Below, one piece after another: positions 1-9,120 of a stretch of DNA of 30,844 bases. Numbering within the stretch: position 1 is the stretch's first letter; each line of letters opens with the position of its first letter. The translations under genes and the position numbers were made by a program. Origin of the DNA: CAZMRF01 sp964568735 (GTDB lineage: Bacteria; Acidobacteriota; Polarisedimenticolia; JACPZX01); assembly GCA_964568735.1 (NCBI GenBank), contig CAZMRF010000063.1:1-30844 (forward strand), in the 5' to 3' direction. The notes under the pieces were generated by a model, which saw only the letters and a list, made by a program, of their open reading frames with translations, made no database searches and was not told the origin of the DNA.

Positions 1-3000
1 TTCGAGGAATTCCCCACCAACTACGAGGTGGCCGCCCGCCGCCACCATCGATGGGCGCGTGGTGACTGGCAGCTCCTGCCCTGGATCCTTGGCCGCGCGC
101 CCGACGCCGCGGGCGGGAAGCAGAGGGCTCGCATCCCCCTGCACGGTCGATGGAAGATGGTGGACAACCTCAGGCGGAGCCTCTCCGCGCCCTCGGCGTT
201 CCTGGTCGCGGTCGCCGCATGGATCCTCCCCGCCGTTCCTCCGCTCTCATGGACCGTTCTGTTCGTCGGATCTGTCGTCGTGCCTGCGGTGATCCCGATT
301 CTCGACGGCCTCATCCCGCGGCGATGGGGGGTCTCCAAGCGAAGCCACCTTCGCGCCGTGGGGCACGACACCCAGGTGGCCTTGTCGCAGACGCTTCTGG
401 CCATCACCATGCTGGCCCACCAGGCCTGGCTCATGGTGGACGCCATCGTCCGCACCCTCGGCAGGCTCTACGTCACGAAACGAAATCTCCTCGAGTGGGT
501 CACGGCCGCGCAGGCGGGCCGCGGAGCCGACCTGAGGCTCCGGGTCTTCTACGGGCACCTCCGCTGGGGCGTAGGGCTGGCTGCCGGAGCCGGCCTGCTC
601 TTCGCCGTGCTCAAACCGGGAGCCTGGCCCGTGGCCCTGCCGTTCGTTCTCCTCTGGGTGGGGTCACCCGTCCTCGCCTGGCGGATAAGCGTCCCCCCGA
701 AGATCGCAAAGTCACAGGTGCTCTCCTCCGTGGAGACGCGCTCGTTGCGGCTCATCGGCCGCCGGACCTGGCGCTTCTTCGAGACGTTCGTCGACGAGCG
801 GAGCCATAGCCTTCCGCCGGACAACTTCCAGGAGGATCCCGAGCCTGTCGAAGCCCGCCGCACATCGCCGACGAATATGGGGCTCTACCTGCTCAGCACG
901 ATGGTCGCCCGCGATCTCGGCTGGATCGGAGCCCTGGAAACCGTGGAGCGGATCGAGGCCACGCTGCAGACCATGAGCGGGTTGCGCCGCGTCCGGGGTC
1001 ATTTCCTCAACTGGTACGACACCCGGGACCTCCGGCCGCTGGAGCCCATGTACGTCTCCACCGTCGACAGCGGAAACCTCGGTGGGTATCTGATCGCCCT
1101 GGCTCAGGCGTGCCGCGAGCACATGCACCATCCCGTTGCAGGCCCGGAGGTCTTCGAAGGGATCGAGGACGCTCTCGAGCTGCTGATCGATTCGATGAAA
1201 GGGGTCGAGAATTCCCGCCGTGCCCAGACGGTCACGGCGGCGCAGCTGCGCGAGGCGGTGGATGCGACGGCGGCCGCTCTGGAGAATCCCCCGGCGTCGC
1301 TGCCCGAACGGCTCCGCCGCATCCACGATCTCGAGGCTCGAGCGGCCGATCTGCTTGACATCGCGCGCACGCTTTCGAGCGAGGTCCAGGACGACTCCCG
1401 ATCCGGGATGCTGATCTGGGCGAGCGCCGTCCACGGTTCCGTCAAGAGCCACGCGCGCGATCTGCAGCTCCACGAGGGGATTCTCGCGCACCGTTTTTCA
1501 GCCCTCGCCTCGCTCGCCGAAGAACTGGCCCAGGCCATGGACTTCCAGTTCCTGTTCGATCCAACGTACAAGCTCTTCTCCATCGGCTATCGCGTCGCCG
1601 ACAGCACGCTCGATCCGGGCAGGTACGACCTTCTGGCCTCCGAGGCACGGCTGGCGAGCTTTCTTGCCATCGCCAAGGGCGACGTGCCGCCCCAGCACTG
1701 GTTCCATCTCGGCCGATCCCTCACGCCGATCGGCCACGGTGCGGCCCTGGTGTCCTGGTCCGGGTCCATGTTCGAGTACCTCATGCCGCTTCTCGTGATG
1801 TCGCAGCCCGCCCAGAGCCTGCTGGATCTCACGAGCCGCCTCGTGGTCGGGCGCCAGATCCGCTACGGCGCGGAGCGCCGGGTTCCATGGGGAGTCTCCG
1901 AATCCGCCTACAACGTGCGCGACGCGGAGCTCATCTACCAGTACTCCGCGTTCGGCGTCCCCGGTCTGGGGCTCAAACGCGGGCTCTTCGAGGACGTGGT
2001 GGTAGCTCCGTACGCCACCGCACTCGCGGCCATGGTCGACCCCGGCGCCGCCCTGGAGAACTTCGCCCGCCTCGAGCGGGCAGGAGCGCGCGGAGCCTAC
2101 GGCTTCTACGAAGCGCTCGATTACACCCCCTCGAGGCTGCCGGAGAAGCTCCCCGCGGCCGTGGTTCGCGCCTACATGGCGCATCACCAGGGGATGACTC
2201 TCATCTCTCTGGGGAACGTGCTGAACGACGGGCTGACCCGGAAGCGCTTTCACGCTCATCCGATGATCCGGGCGGCGGAGCTCCTGCTCCAGGAGCGCAC
2301 ACCGCGTGCGGTGGCCATCACCCGGCCCCGGGCCGAGGAGGTCCAGGTCGCCTCGCTCGTGCGGGACCTGATTCCGCCCACTCTACGGCAGTTCGACTCG
2401 CCGCACGACATCACCCCCCGCACTCATCTGCTCTCCAACGGGCGCTACACGGTCATGGTCACGGCCGCGGGCTCCGGGTTCAGCCGCTGGCGCGAGCTTG
2501 CCGTGACCCGATGGCGGGAGGACACGACGCGTGATTGCTGGGGGACGTTCGTCTTCCTGCGGGACGTGGGGACCGGTGGCGTGTGGTCAGCTGGATACCA
2601 GCCGAGTGCTACCCCCGCGGAACACTACGACGTCGTCTACTCGGAGGACCGGGCCAGGCTCAAGCAGAGGGACCGGTCCCTTTCGATCATCCTGGAAGTC
2701 GTGGTTTCTCCCGAGGACGACGCCGAGCTCCGCCGGCTGACTGTGACCAACCTCGAAAACCGGGACCGTGAGATCGATCTCACGTCCTATGCCGAAGTCG
2801 TTCTGGCTCCGCAGGCGGCGGACGAGGCCCACCCCGCCTTCTCGAATCTGTTCGTGGAGACCGAGTTCGTTCAAAAGCTCGGTGCCTTGCTGGCCACACG
2901 GCGACCGCGCGCGGCAGGCGAGCCGCAGGTCTGGCTCGCCCATCTGGCAGCGCTGGAAGGCGAAGTCGTCCGCCCCTTGCAGTACGAGACGGACCGCGCG

Positions 3001-6000
3001 CGCTTCCTGGGACGGGGCCGCGGGATCCGAACGCCGATCTCCGTGATCGACGGGGGCCCCCTGACCAACTCGGCGGGGACGGTTCTGGATCCCATCGTGA
3101 GCCTCCGGCACCGCGTGGCCCTTCCTCCTCAAGGGACGGTCCGCATCGTGTACACCACGCTCGTGGCGCGTTCACGGGAGGAGGCGCTCCAGATCGCCGA
3201 GAAGTACGAGCAGCCTGCGACCTTCGAGCGGGAGAGCACGCTGGCCTGGACGCGAGCCCAGGTCCAGCTGCATCACCTGATGATCACCCAGGACGAGGCG
3301 CATCTCTTCCAGCGCCTGGCCAATCGCCTGCTGTACGCCGATCCCACGCTGCGCGCGGCGCCTCAGGTCCTGGCCGCGAACCGCGGGGGCGCGTCCGGGC
3401 TCTGGACGCACGGCATCTCGGGAGATCTTCCGATCGCTCTGGTGCGCATCGAGCAGGACGAAGAGCGGGATGTCGTGAGGCAGCTCCTGCGGGCGCACGA
3501 GTACTGGAGGTTGAAGGGAGTTTCCGCTGATCTGGTGATCCTCAACGCGAAGGGCACGTCCTATTCGCAGGATCTCCAGCAGTCGGTCGAGTCCATGGTC
3601 CGGGCGAGCCAGACCGCGGTCGGGCACGAGACGCACGGGGAGCACGGAAGCGTCTTCGTCCTGCGGGAGGACCTCCTGCCCGCACAGGACCTGGTCCTTC
3701 TGCGCTCGGCGGCGCGCGTATTGATCCTGGCGAGCCGGGGCTCGCTGGCCGAACAGGCCATCCGTCTCGAACGGCCGGGGCCCGCTCCGCCGCGGCTCCG
3801 CTCGCCTCGCGGGAAGGCGGATACCATTCCCCCTCCCGCACTGGATCTTGAGTTCTTCAACGGCCTGGGAGGATTCACACCGGACGGTCGCGAATACGTC
3901 ACGGTCCTGGGCGAAGGGCAGTGGACGCCGGCTCCCTGGATCAACGTGGTAGCCAACCCGGGTTTCGGATTCCAGGTCTCCGAGTCCGGCTCGGGGTACA
4001 CCTGGTCCGTGAACAGCCGGGAAAACAAGCTGACGCCGTGGTCCAACGACCCGGTCAGCGACACGCCGGGCGAGGCGATCTACGTGCGCGACGAGGAGAG
4101 CGGTCTGGTCTGGGGACCCACCTGCCTCCCCATCCGCGAAGAGGCGTGGCCCTATGTCATCCGGCATGGCCAGGGGTACAGCCGTTTCGAGCACACATCG
4201 CACGGCATCGTGCTGGATCTCCTGATGCTCGTGCCCCTGCGCGACCCCGTCAAGATCTCACGCCTCACTCTGGAGAATCGATCCGGCCGCACCCGGCGGC
4301 TCTCGGTCACGGCGTATGCGGAGTGGGTGCTCGGTGTCGCGCGCGCGGGTCCCTGCCCTTTCGTGGTCACAGACATCGACCCCGCGACGGGCGCCATGCT
4401 CGCGCGGAACTCCTGGAATGGAGCTTTCGCGAACCGGGTCGCCTTCGCCGACATGGGGGGGCTCCAGACCTCCTGGACCGGCGACCGCCTTGAGTTCCTG
4501 GGCCGCAACGCGAGCCTCGACCATCCTGGGTCTCTGGAGCGCGGCGAGGGGCTCTCGGGAAGGACCGGCGCCGGCCTGGATCCGTGCGCGGCGCTGCAGA
4601 CGATCGTCGAGCTCGGGCCCGGGGAACGCACCGAGGTGCTGATCCTGCTGGGGCAGGGTGAGAGTGTCACGGAGTCTCGATCCCTGATCGAGCGCTATCG
4701 CGTGGTGAGCTGCGATGAGCTCCTCCGGGAGATCAAGGATCACTGGGACGGCCTGCTGGAAGCGGTGCAGGTCAAAACTCCGGATCGCTCCATGGACCTC
4801 ATGCTCAACCGCTGGCTGCTGTACCAGACGCTCTCGTGCCGGATCTGGTCCCGATCCGCTCTCTACCAGACGGGTGGGGCCTACGGTTTCCGCGACCAGC
4901 TCCAGGATGTCCTGGCCCTGGCGGCGACCAGGCCCGATATCCTGCGCGAGCAGATGCTCAGGTGCGCTGCCCGGCAGTTCAAGGAAGGGGACGTCCAGCA
5001 TTGGTGGCACGCCTCCACGGGCCGCGGGGTCCGAACCCGGATCTCCGACGACCGCCTCTGGCTTCCCTATGCGGTGGCCCATTATCTCCGGACGACCGAG
5101 GATCAGGCGGTGCTCGACGAGGTGGTTCCGTGGCTCGAAGGATCGCAACTGGAAGAGCAGCAGCAGGAAGCGTACTTCGAGCCCATGGAATCGCAGGAGC
5201 GGGCGACGCTGTTCGAGCATTGCGCACGGGCCCTGGACCTGAGTCTCGACGCGGGCAGCCACGGCCTGCCCTTGATCGGCGCCGGGGACTGGAACGACGG
5301 CATGAACCGCGTTGGCCACGGGGGCCGCGGAGAGAGCGTCTGGCTGGGGTGGTTTCTCCTCGTGAACCTGAGGGAGTTCGCCCGGATTGCCGGCCTGCGC
5401 GCGGAGGGCGAGCGTGCGGCGCGCTGGCTGGCGAGGGCAGCCTCTCTGGAGGCTTCGCTGGAGCGGGAAGCGTGGGACGGCGAGTGGTATCGCCGTGCCT
5501 TCTTCGACGACGGAACGCCGCTAGGGTCGGCGGCGAACGACGAGTGCCGGATCGACTCCATCTCGCAGTCCTGGGCGGTTCTCTCGGGCGCCGGCAACAG
5601 GGGTCGGGCCCGCCAGGCCATGGAATCCGTGGAGCGCTGGCTCGTCCGGCGCGCGGACCGCCTTCTGCTGCTCCTCTCCCCGCCATTCGACAAGACATCC
5701 CTCGACCCCGGGTACATCAAGGGATACCCCCCCGGAATCCGGGAGAACGGTGGACAGTACACCCACGCCGCGATCTGGTCGGTCATGGCCTTCGCCGAGC
5801 TGGGCGACGGCGACAAGGCCGCCGAGCTCTTCAATCTATTGAACCCCATCCACCACGCGAGCAGTCGTGCGGATGTGCGCAAGTACAAGGTCGAGCCGTA
5901 TGTCATAGCCGCGGACATCTACTCCGAGCCTCCCCACGTGGGACGAGGGGGATGGACCTGGTACACAGGAGCTGCGGGCTGGTGGCACCGCGCGGGGCTG

Positions 6001-6252
6001 GAGTGGATTCTCGGCTTGAGGAAGCGAGGCTCCGCCCTCCGCATCGATCCGTGCATTCCCCGGGGATGGAAAGGTTTCGAGATCGCCTACCGTCACGGCC
6101 TCAGCCTCTACCGGATCACCGTCGAGAACCCGAAGGGAGTCTGCCGCGGCGTATCCCGGCTCAGCCTCGACGGAGCCGCGCTCCCGGGAGAAGCGCTCAT
6201 CCCCCTGTCCGACGACGGCAAAGAGCACCACGTGCGCGTGGTGCTCGGATAG
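1..6252 (+). CDS. ndvB: Cyclic beta-1,2-glucan synthase, NdvB type (5'-partial)
   Basis: The reading frame is open from base 1, so the gene starts outside the window; the GTG at 28 is internal. About 2083 codons are visible, whereas family members reach about 2800. The first residues carry the R-x-x-R-W signature (nt 40-54) and GDWQLLPW that close the processive GT84 glycosyltransferase domain. Hydrophobic segments follow at about nt 190-300, 370-460 and 540-690. Next comes a glucoamylase-like domain (about nt 880-2240, with HWFHLGRSLTPIGHG and YMAHHQGMTLISL). Two glycosyltransferase-36/GH94 N-terminal modules begin near nt 2386 and 3847. The GH94 catalytic barrel has GAGDWNDGMNRVG (nt 5278-5316), which includes the family's general-acid Asp, and YPPGIRENGGQYTH. 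In characterised relatives the protein is an inner-membrane enzyme that builds glucan from UDP-glucose, and the GH94 part controls chain length. The gene is convergent with the isocitrate dehydrogenase gene, only 31 bases away. Confidence 0.93.
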   Translation, partial: FEEFPTNYEVAARRHHRWARGDWQLLPWILGRAPDAAGGKQRARIPLHGRWKMVDNLRRSLSAPSAFLVAVAAWILPAVPPLSWTVLFVGSVVVPAVIPILDGLIPRRWGVSKRSHLRAVGHDTQVALSQTLLAITMLAHQAWLMVDAIVRTLGRLYVTKRNLLEWVTAAQAGRGADLRLRVFYGHLRWGVGLAAGAGLLFAVLKPGAWPVALPFVLLWVGSPVLAWRISVPPKIAKSQVLSSVETRSLRLIGRRTWRFFETFVDERSHSLPPDNFQEDPEPVEARRTSPTNMGLYLLSTMVARDLGWIGALETVERIEATLQTMSGLRRVRGHFLNWYDTRDLRPLEPMYVSTVDSGNLGGYLIALAQACREHMHHPVAGPEVFEGIEDALELLIDSMKGVENSRRAQTVTAAQLREAVDATAAALENPPASLPERLRRIHDLEARAADLLDIARTLSSEVQDDSRSGMLIWASAVHGSVKSHARDLQLHEGILAHRFSALASLAEELAQAMDFQFLFDPTYKLFSIGYRVADSTLDPGRYDLLASEARLASFLAIAKGDVPPQHWFHLGRSLTPIGHGAALVSWSGSMFEYLMPLLVMSQPAQSLLDLTSRLVVGRQIRYGAERRVPWGVSESAYNVRDAELIYQYSAFGVPGLGLKRGLFEDVVVAPYATALAAMVDPGAALENFARLERAGARGAYGFYEALDYTPSRLPEKLPAAVVRAYMAHHQGMTLISLGNVLNDGLTRKRFHAHPMIRAAELLLQERTPRAVAITRPRAEEVQVASLVRDLIPPTLRQFDSPHDITPRTHLLSNGRYTVMVTAAGSGFSRWRELAVTRWREDTTRDCWGTFVFLRDVGTGGVWSAGYQPSATPAEHYDVVYSEDRARLKQRDRSLSIILEVVVSPEDDAELRRLTVTNLENRDREIDLTSYAEVVLAPQAADEAHPAFSNLFVETEFVQKLGALLATRRPRAAGEPQVWLAHLAALEGEVVRPLQYETDRARFLGRGRGIRTPISVIDGGPLTNSAGTVLDPIVSLRHRVALPPQGTVRIVYTTLVARSREEALQIAEKYEQPATFERESTLAWTRAQVQLHHLMITQDEAHLFQRLANRLLYADPTLRAAPQVLAANRGGASGLWTHGISGDLPIALVRIEQDEERDVVRQLLRAHEYWRLKGVSADLVILNAKGTSYSQDLQQSVESMVRASQTAVGHETHGEHGSVFVLREDLLPAQDLVLLRSAARVLILASRGSLAEQAIRLERPGPAPPRLRSPRGKADTIPPPALDLEFFNGLGGFTPDGREYVTVLGEGQWTPAPWINVVANPGFGFQVSESGSGYTWSVNSRENKLTPWSNDPVSDTPGEAIYVRDEESGLVWGPTCLPIREEAWPYVIRHGQGYSRFEHTSHGIVLDLLMLVPLRDPVKISRLTLENRSGRTRRLSVTAYAEWVLGVARAGPCPFVVTDIDPATGAMLARNSWNGAFANRVAFADMGGLQTSWTGDRLEFLGRNASLDHPGSLERGEGLSGRTGAGLDPCAALQTIVELGPGERTEVLILLGQGESVTESRSLIERYRVVSCDELLREIKDHWDGLLEAVQVKTPDRSMDLMLNRWLLYQTLSCRIWSRSALYQTGGAYGFRDQLQDVLALAATRPDILREQMLRCAARQFKEGDVQHWWHASTGRGVRTRISDDRLWLPYAVAHYLRTTEDQAVLDEVVPWLEGSQLEEQQQEAYFEPMESQERATLFEHCARALDLSLDAGSHGLPLIGAGDWNDGMNRVGHGGRGESVWLGWFLLVNLREFARIAGLRAEGERAARWLARAASLEASLEREAWDGEWYRRAFFDDGTPLGSAANDECRIDSISQSWAVLSGAGNRGRARQAMESVERWLVRRADRLLLLLSPPFDKTSLDPGYIKGYPPGIRENGGQYTHAAIWSVMAFAELGDGDKAAELFNLLNPIHHASSRADVRKYKVEPYVIAADIYSEPPHVGRGGWTWYTGAAGWWHRAGLEWILGLRKRGSALRIDPCIPRGWKGFEIAYRHGLSLYRITVENPKGVCRGVSRLSLDGAALPGEALIPLSDDGKEHHVRVVLG

Positions 6253-6283
6253 GCTCCGGACGCCGCAGGCGAAGTGAGCTACG

Positions 6284-7405
6284 TCAGCCCAGCCGGGCGG
6301 CCACGGCCTTCGCCACGTCCAGCGTCGAGGCGGTGCCTCCCACGTCGTAGGTGCGGACCTTTCCCTCGGCGATCACGGCGGCGATCGACTGCTCGAGCCG
6401 CGTGGCCGTCTCCTTCTCCCCCAGCCAGTCCATCATGAGCTTCACGGTGAGGAGCATGGCCATGGGGTTGACCTTGTACTGGCCGGCGTACTTGGGAGCC
6501 GATCCATGGGTGGGCTCGAAGACGGCGTACTTGTCACCGATGTTGGCCGAGGCCGCGAAGCCCAGCCCCCCGACGAGCTGCGCGCACAGGTCCGAGACGA
6601 TGTCGCCGAACATGTTCGAGGAGACGAGCACACCGTAGTTCTGGGGATTCTTCACGAGCCACATGCACATGGCGTCGATGTTCGTCTCCCAGAGATCGAT
6701 GCCCGGGTACTCCTTCGCCACCTCCCGCGCCTTCCGGATCATCATGCCGGAAGTCTCGCGGATGACGTTGGGCTTCTCCACGATCGTGACCGTCTTGTAG
6801 CCGTACTTCCGGGCGAACTCGAAGGCCTGCTTCGAGATGCTGCGGGAGCCCTTCGCCGTGTTGATCCTGCACGACATGGCGATCTCGTCAAGCGGCGTCT
6901 CGGCGAAGCGCTTCATCTTGGGGTGGTGCTTCATCAAGACGTCCCGCACCTCGGCGGGCAGGGGATGGAACTCTACGCCCACGTAGAGGTCCTCGGTGTT
7001 CTCGCGGAAGACCACGATGTCGATGTCGTCACGGTGGTTGAGCGGGTTGCCCTGGTAGGCCTTGCAGGGGCGGAGGTTGGTATGGAGGTCGAACTCCTGG
7101 CGCAGCCGGACGATCGGGCTCGCGTAGGAGAGGCCCTTTCCCTGGAGGCCAGGGGAAAGTTCTTTATGGGCCTCCTCCTTGGGCTTGCTCGTGATGGCGC
7201 CGAAGAGGCAGGCGTCCGTCTCGCGGAGCACCTTGAGCGTGCGGTCCGGAAGGGGGTTGCCCTCCTTGCACCAGAACTCCCAGCCGATGTCGCCGGGGAC
7301 GTACTGCGCGTCGAAGCGGACGGCGTCGAGCACGAGCTTCGCGGCGTCCATCACGTCCTTGCCGACCCCGTCGCCGGGGAGCCAGGCGATCCTGTACCTG
7401 CTCAT
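6284..7405 (-). CDS. Isocitrate dehydrogenase (isocitrate/isopropylmalate dehydrogenase family)
   Basis: A 373-residue beta-decarboxylating dehydrogenase. It has an N-terminal LPGDGVGKDV motif, LRPCKAYQGNPL (111-122), FRENTEDLYVGVEF (133-146) and the Mg/isocitrate signature NMFGDIVSDL (264-273) running on to GGLGFA. The cofactor loop HGSAPKYAGQYKVNP (300-314) carries the Lys-Tyr pair (K305, Y306) that NADP-dependent isocitrate dehydrogenases use to bind the 2'-phosphate; isopropylmalate dehydrogenases usually have Asp-Ile there. I therefore prefer NADP-isocitrate dehydrogenase to LeuB. The start overlaps the stop of the upstream citrate-synthase-like gene (ATGA, 7402-7405) and has a good AGGAGAGG ribosome site, so the two are translationally coupled. 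As last gene of the citryl-CoA-type operon it would interconvert isocitrate and 2-oxoglutarate next to citrate cleavage or synthesis. Homoisocitrate or tartrate-type substrates cannot be excluded. Confidence 0.85.
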   Translation of the reverse strand: MSRYRIAWLPGDGVGKDVMDAAKLVLDAVRFDAQYVPGDIGWEFWCKEGNPLPDRTLKVLRETDACLFGAITSKPKEEAHKELSPGLQGKGLSYASPIVRLRQEFDLHTNLRPCKAYQGNPLNHRDDIDIVVFRENTEDLYVGVEFHPLPAEVRDVLMKHHPKMKRFAETPLDEIAMSCRINTAKGSRSISKQAFEFARKYGYKTVTIVEKPNVIRETSGMMIRKAREVAKEYPGIDLWETNIDAMCMWLVKNPQNYGVLVSSNMFGDIVSDLCAQLVGGLGFAASANIGDKYAVFEPTHGSAPKYAGQYKVNPMAMLLTVKLMMDWLGEKETATRLEQSIAAVIAEGKVRTYDVGGTASTLDVAKAVAARLG

Positions 7406-8193
7406 TTCCTCTCCTGTGGCAGATCTCGATCGGGCGGGCCGTCGTAGGAATGGTCGGCCGGGTCGATGCGCCTCATCGGGCGCTCCCGCGTCCGCTCCTC
7501 CTGGACGTGGGCGACCATCCCGGCCACCCGCGAGAGAATGAAAAATGCGTTGCCGACCGAGGGGTCGAATCCCATGTCGCAGAGGATCGCGGCAATGGCT
7601 CCGTCCACGTTGAGCGGCAGCTTCTTCGCCGACGACGCGGCCAGCTTCGATTCGAGATTCCGCGCGACGGCCACGGCGCGCCCCGCGATGCCCAGCTCCT
7701 CCGCGAGTCGGAGCAGCTTGCCCGTGCGCGGGTCATCCGTGTGCACCCTGTGGCCGAATCCAGAGAGGCGGCGCCCCTTCTCCTTCGCCTCCATGACGAA
7801 GCGGGCGGCGGCGGCCTCGATGGTCGACCCCTCGTCGTCGGCCCGGCGGGCGACCTCCATCATCTGGATCATGCCGTCCTCGATGGCCCCGCCGTGCAGC
7901 TTCGAGATGGCCAGCACTCCCGCCGCGACGGCGGATGAGAGAGGAGCCCCCGTCCCCGCGACCATCCGCGCCGTCAGGACCGAGGGCGGCGTCGCGCCGT
8001 GGTCGATGGAGGAGACCAGGATGGCCTCGATCATCCTCCCGGACTTCGCGTCGGGGAGATCCCCCTTCAGCGCCAGGTAGAAGCCCTCGGCGAAGGAGAT
8101 CCCTCCCATGAGCTGATCGATGGCGTAGCCCCTCAGGGAGATCCGGTTGGGCTCCACCTTCGTGATGGCCGTCTTCCAGTGCAGGTCCGCCAT
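7402..8193 (-). CDS. Citryl-CoA lyase-like short citrate synthase homologue
   Basis: A 263-residue member of the citrate synthase fold, far shorter than standard citrate synthase (about 370-430) and close to the size of citryl-CoA lyase of the Hydrogenobacter type. All catalytic positions are visible: the conserved IDHGATPPS stretch (63-71), His100 in KLHGGAIED, His148 in GFGHRVHTDDPRTG and Asp197 in PLNVDGAIAAILCDMGF. It lies 18 bases behind the alpha subunit of a succinyl-CoA-synthetase-like enzyme, has a good AGGAG site just upstream, and overlaps the following dehydrogenase gene by 4 bases. Known chemistry of the family is aldol cleavage or formation of citryl-CoA (acetyl-CoA plus oxaloacetate). 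The context with a two-subunit CoA ligase suggests cleavage after CoA activation of citrate. Another hydroxyacyl-CoA substrate is possible. Confidence 0.8.
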   Translation of the reverse strand: MADLHWKTAITKVEPNRISLRGYAIDQLMGGISFAEGFYLALKGDLPDAKSGRMIEAILVSSIDHGATPPSVLTARMVAGTGAPLSSAVAAGVLAISKLHGGAIEDGMIQMMEVARRADDEGSTIEAAAARFVMEAKEKGRRLSGFGHRVHTDDPRTGKLLRLAEELGIAGRAVAVARNLESKLAASSAKKLPLNVDGAIAAILCDMGFDPSVGNAFFILSRVAGMVAHVQEERTRERPMRRIDPADHSYDGPPDRDLPQERK

Positions 8194-8211
8194 GTCGCTC
8201 CTCGACTCCGC

Positions 8212-9117
8212 TCAGGCCGCCGTGCGGCCGAGCACTTTCAGTGTTGCCGCGGGCAGGTCGTTGAACGAGTCCACGACCGTGGCTCCCACCTCGCGCAGCC
8301 GGGCCACCTTTCCCTCGTGGGTGCCGCGGCCCCCCTCGACGATCGCCCCCGCATGCGAGAAGCGGGTGCCGGCGCGCGCCGCCTTGCCCCCGATGCAGGC
8401 GATGACCGGCTTGGTGACGATCCGTTTCTCGATGAGGTCGGCGACCCGCTCCTCCTGCGAGGTCCCGATCTCACCGAACATGACGATCGCCTCCGTGGCG
8501 GGATCGTCCTGGAACATCCGGGCCACGTCGGGGTGGGGGAGTCCGACCACGGCGTCGCCCCCGACGTGGACGATCGTGCTGAGCCCGACGCCGGCGCGGC
8601 TGAGGTAGTAGGCCGTTGAGGAGGTCATCCCGCCGCTTCGCGACGTGACGCCGACGCTGCCGGGGCGGAACCACGCCTTCGCCGTCGCCGCGCGGCCGCC
8701 CATCATCCCGAGGACGGCCCGGCCGACGCTGAGGCAGCCGAGCGTATTCGGGCCGAGGAAGCGGGCCCCGGTTTTCTGCGCGGCGCGGGAGATCTCGAGG
8801 ACGTCGTAGATGGGGACACGATCGGGAACGAGCACGAGGAGCTTCACGCCCGCGTCGATGGCCTCGAGCGCGGCCCCCTTCACGAGCGGAGCGGGGACGA
8901 AGATCACGGAAACGTCGATCCCGCCCGCCGCATGCACCGCCTCCTCCACGGCGTCGTAGACCTGCACGCCCAGCACCTCCTGCCCCCCCTTGCCCGGCGT
9001 GCAGCCCGCCACGACGCGGGTGCCGTAGTCCATCATCAGCTTCGCCCGGGCCATGCCCTCGCGCCCCGTGATCCCCTGGATGAGCACCTTCTTCGTCTCG
9101 TCGATCAGTATGGCCAT
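8212..9117 (-). CDS. Succinyl/citryl-CoA synthetase-like alpha subunit
   Basis: A 301-residue NDP-forming acyl-CoA synthetase alpha subunit. The N-terminal Rossmann CoA-binding part shows VLIQGITGREGMARAKLM (11-28), and the ligase part carries the phosphohistidine motif SHAGAIVEGGRGT with His255. Residues 121-128 (LGPNTLGC) match the conserved CoA-domain loop. Length agrees with SucD (about 290). The gene starts 3 bases after the beta-subunit stop (TGAGCCATG), with no strong ribosome site of its own, so it is probably read by coupling. The partner is the ferredoxin-fused beta subunit upstream. Family reaction: ATP + carboxylate + CoA gives acyl-CoA + ADP + phosphate through a phosphohistidine. 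The neighbouring citryl-CoA-lyase-like gene points to citrate as substrate, but succinate cannot be ruled out from this subunit. Confidence 0.88.
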   Translation of the reverse strand: MAILIDETKKVLIQGITGREGMARAKLMMDYGTRVVAGCTPGKGGQEVLGVQVYDAVEEAVHAAGGIDVSVIFVPAPLVKGAALEAIDAGVKLLVLVPDRVPIYDVLEISRAAQKTGARFLGPNTLGCLSVGRAVLGMMGGRAATAKAWFRPGSVGVTSRSGGMTSSTAYYLSRAGVGLSTIVHVGGDAVVGLPHPDVARMFQDDPATEAIVMFGEIGTSQEERVADLIEKRIVTKPVIACIGGKAARAGTRFSHAGAIVEGGRGTHEGKVARLREVGATVVDSFNDLPAATLKVLGRTAA

Positions 9118-9120
9118 GGC

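Noticed and set aside
28..30. GTG at 28 as start of the glucan synthase
   Set aside because: The frame is open before it and already encodes conserved family residues, so the gene simply enters from the left edge.
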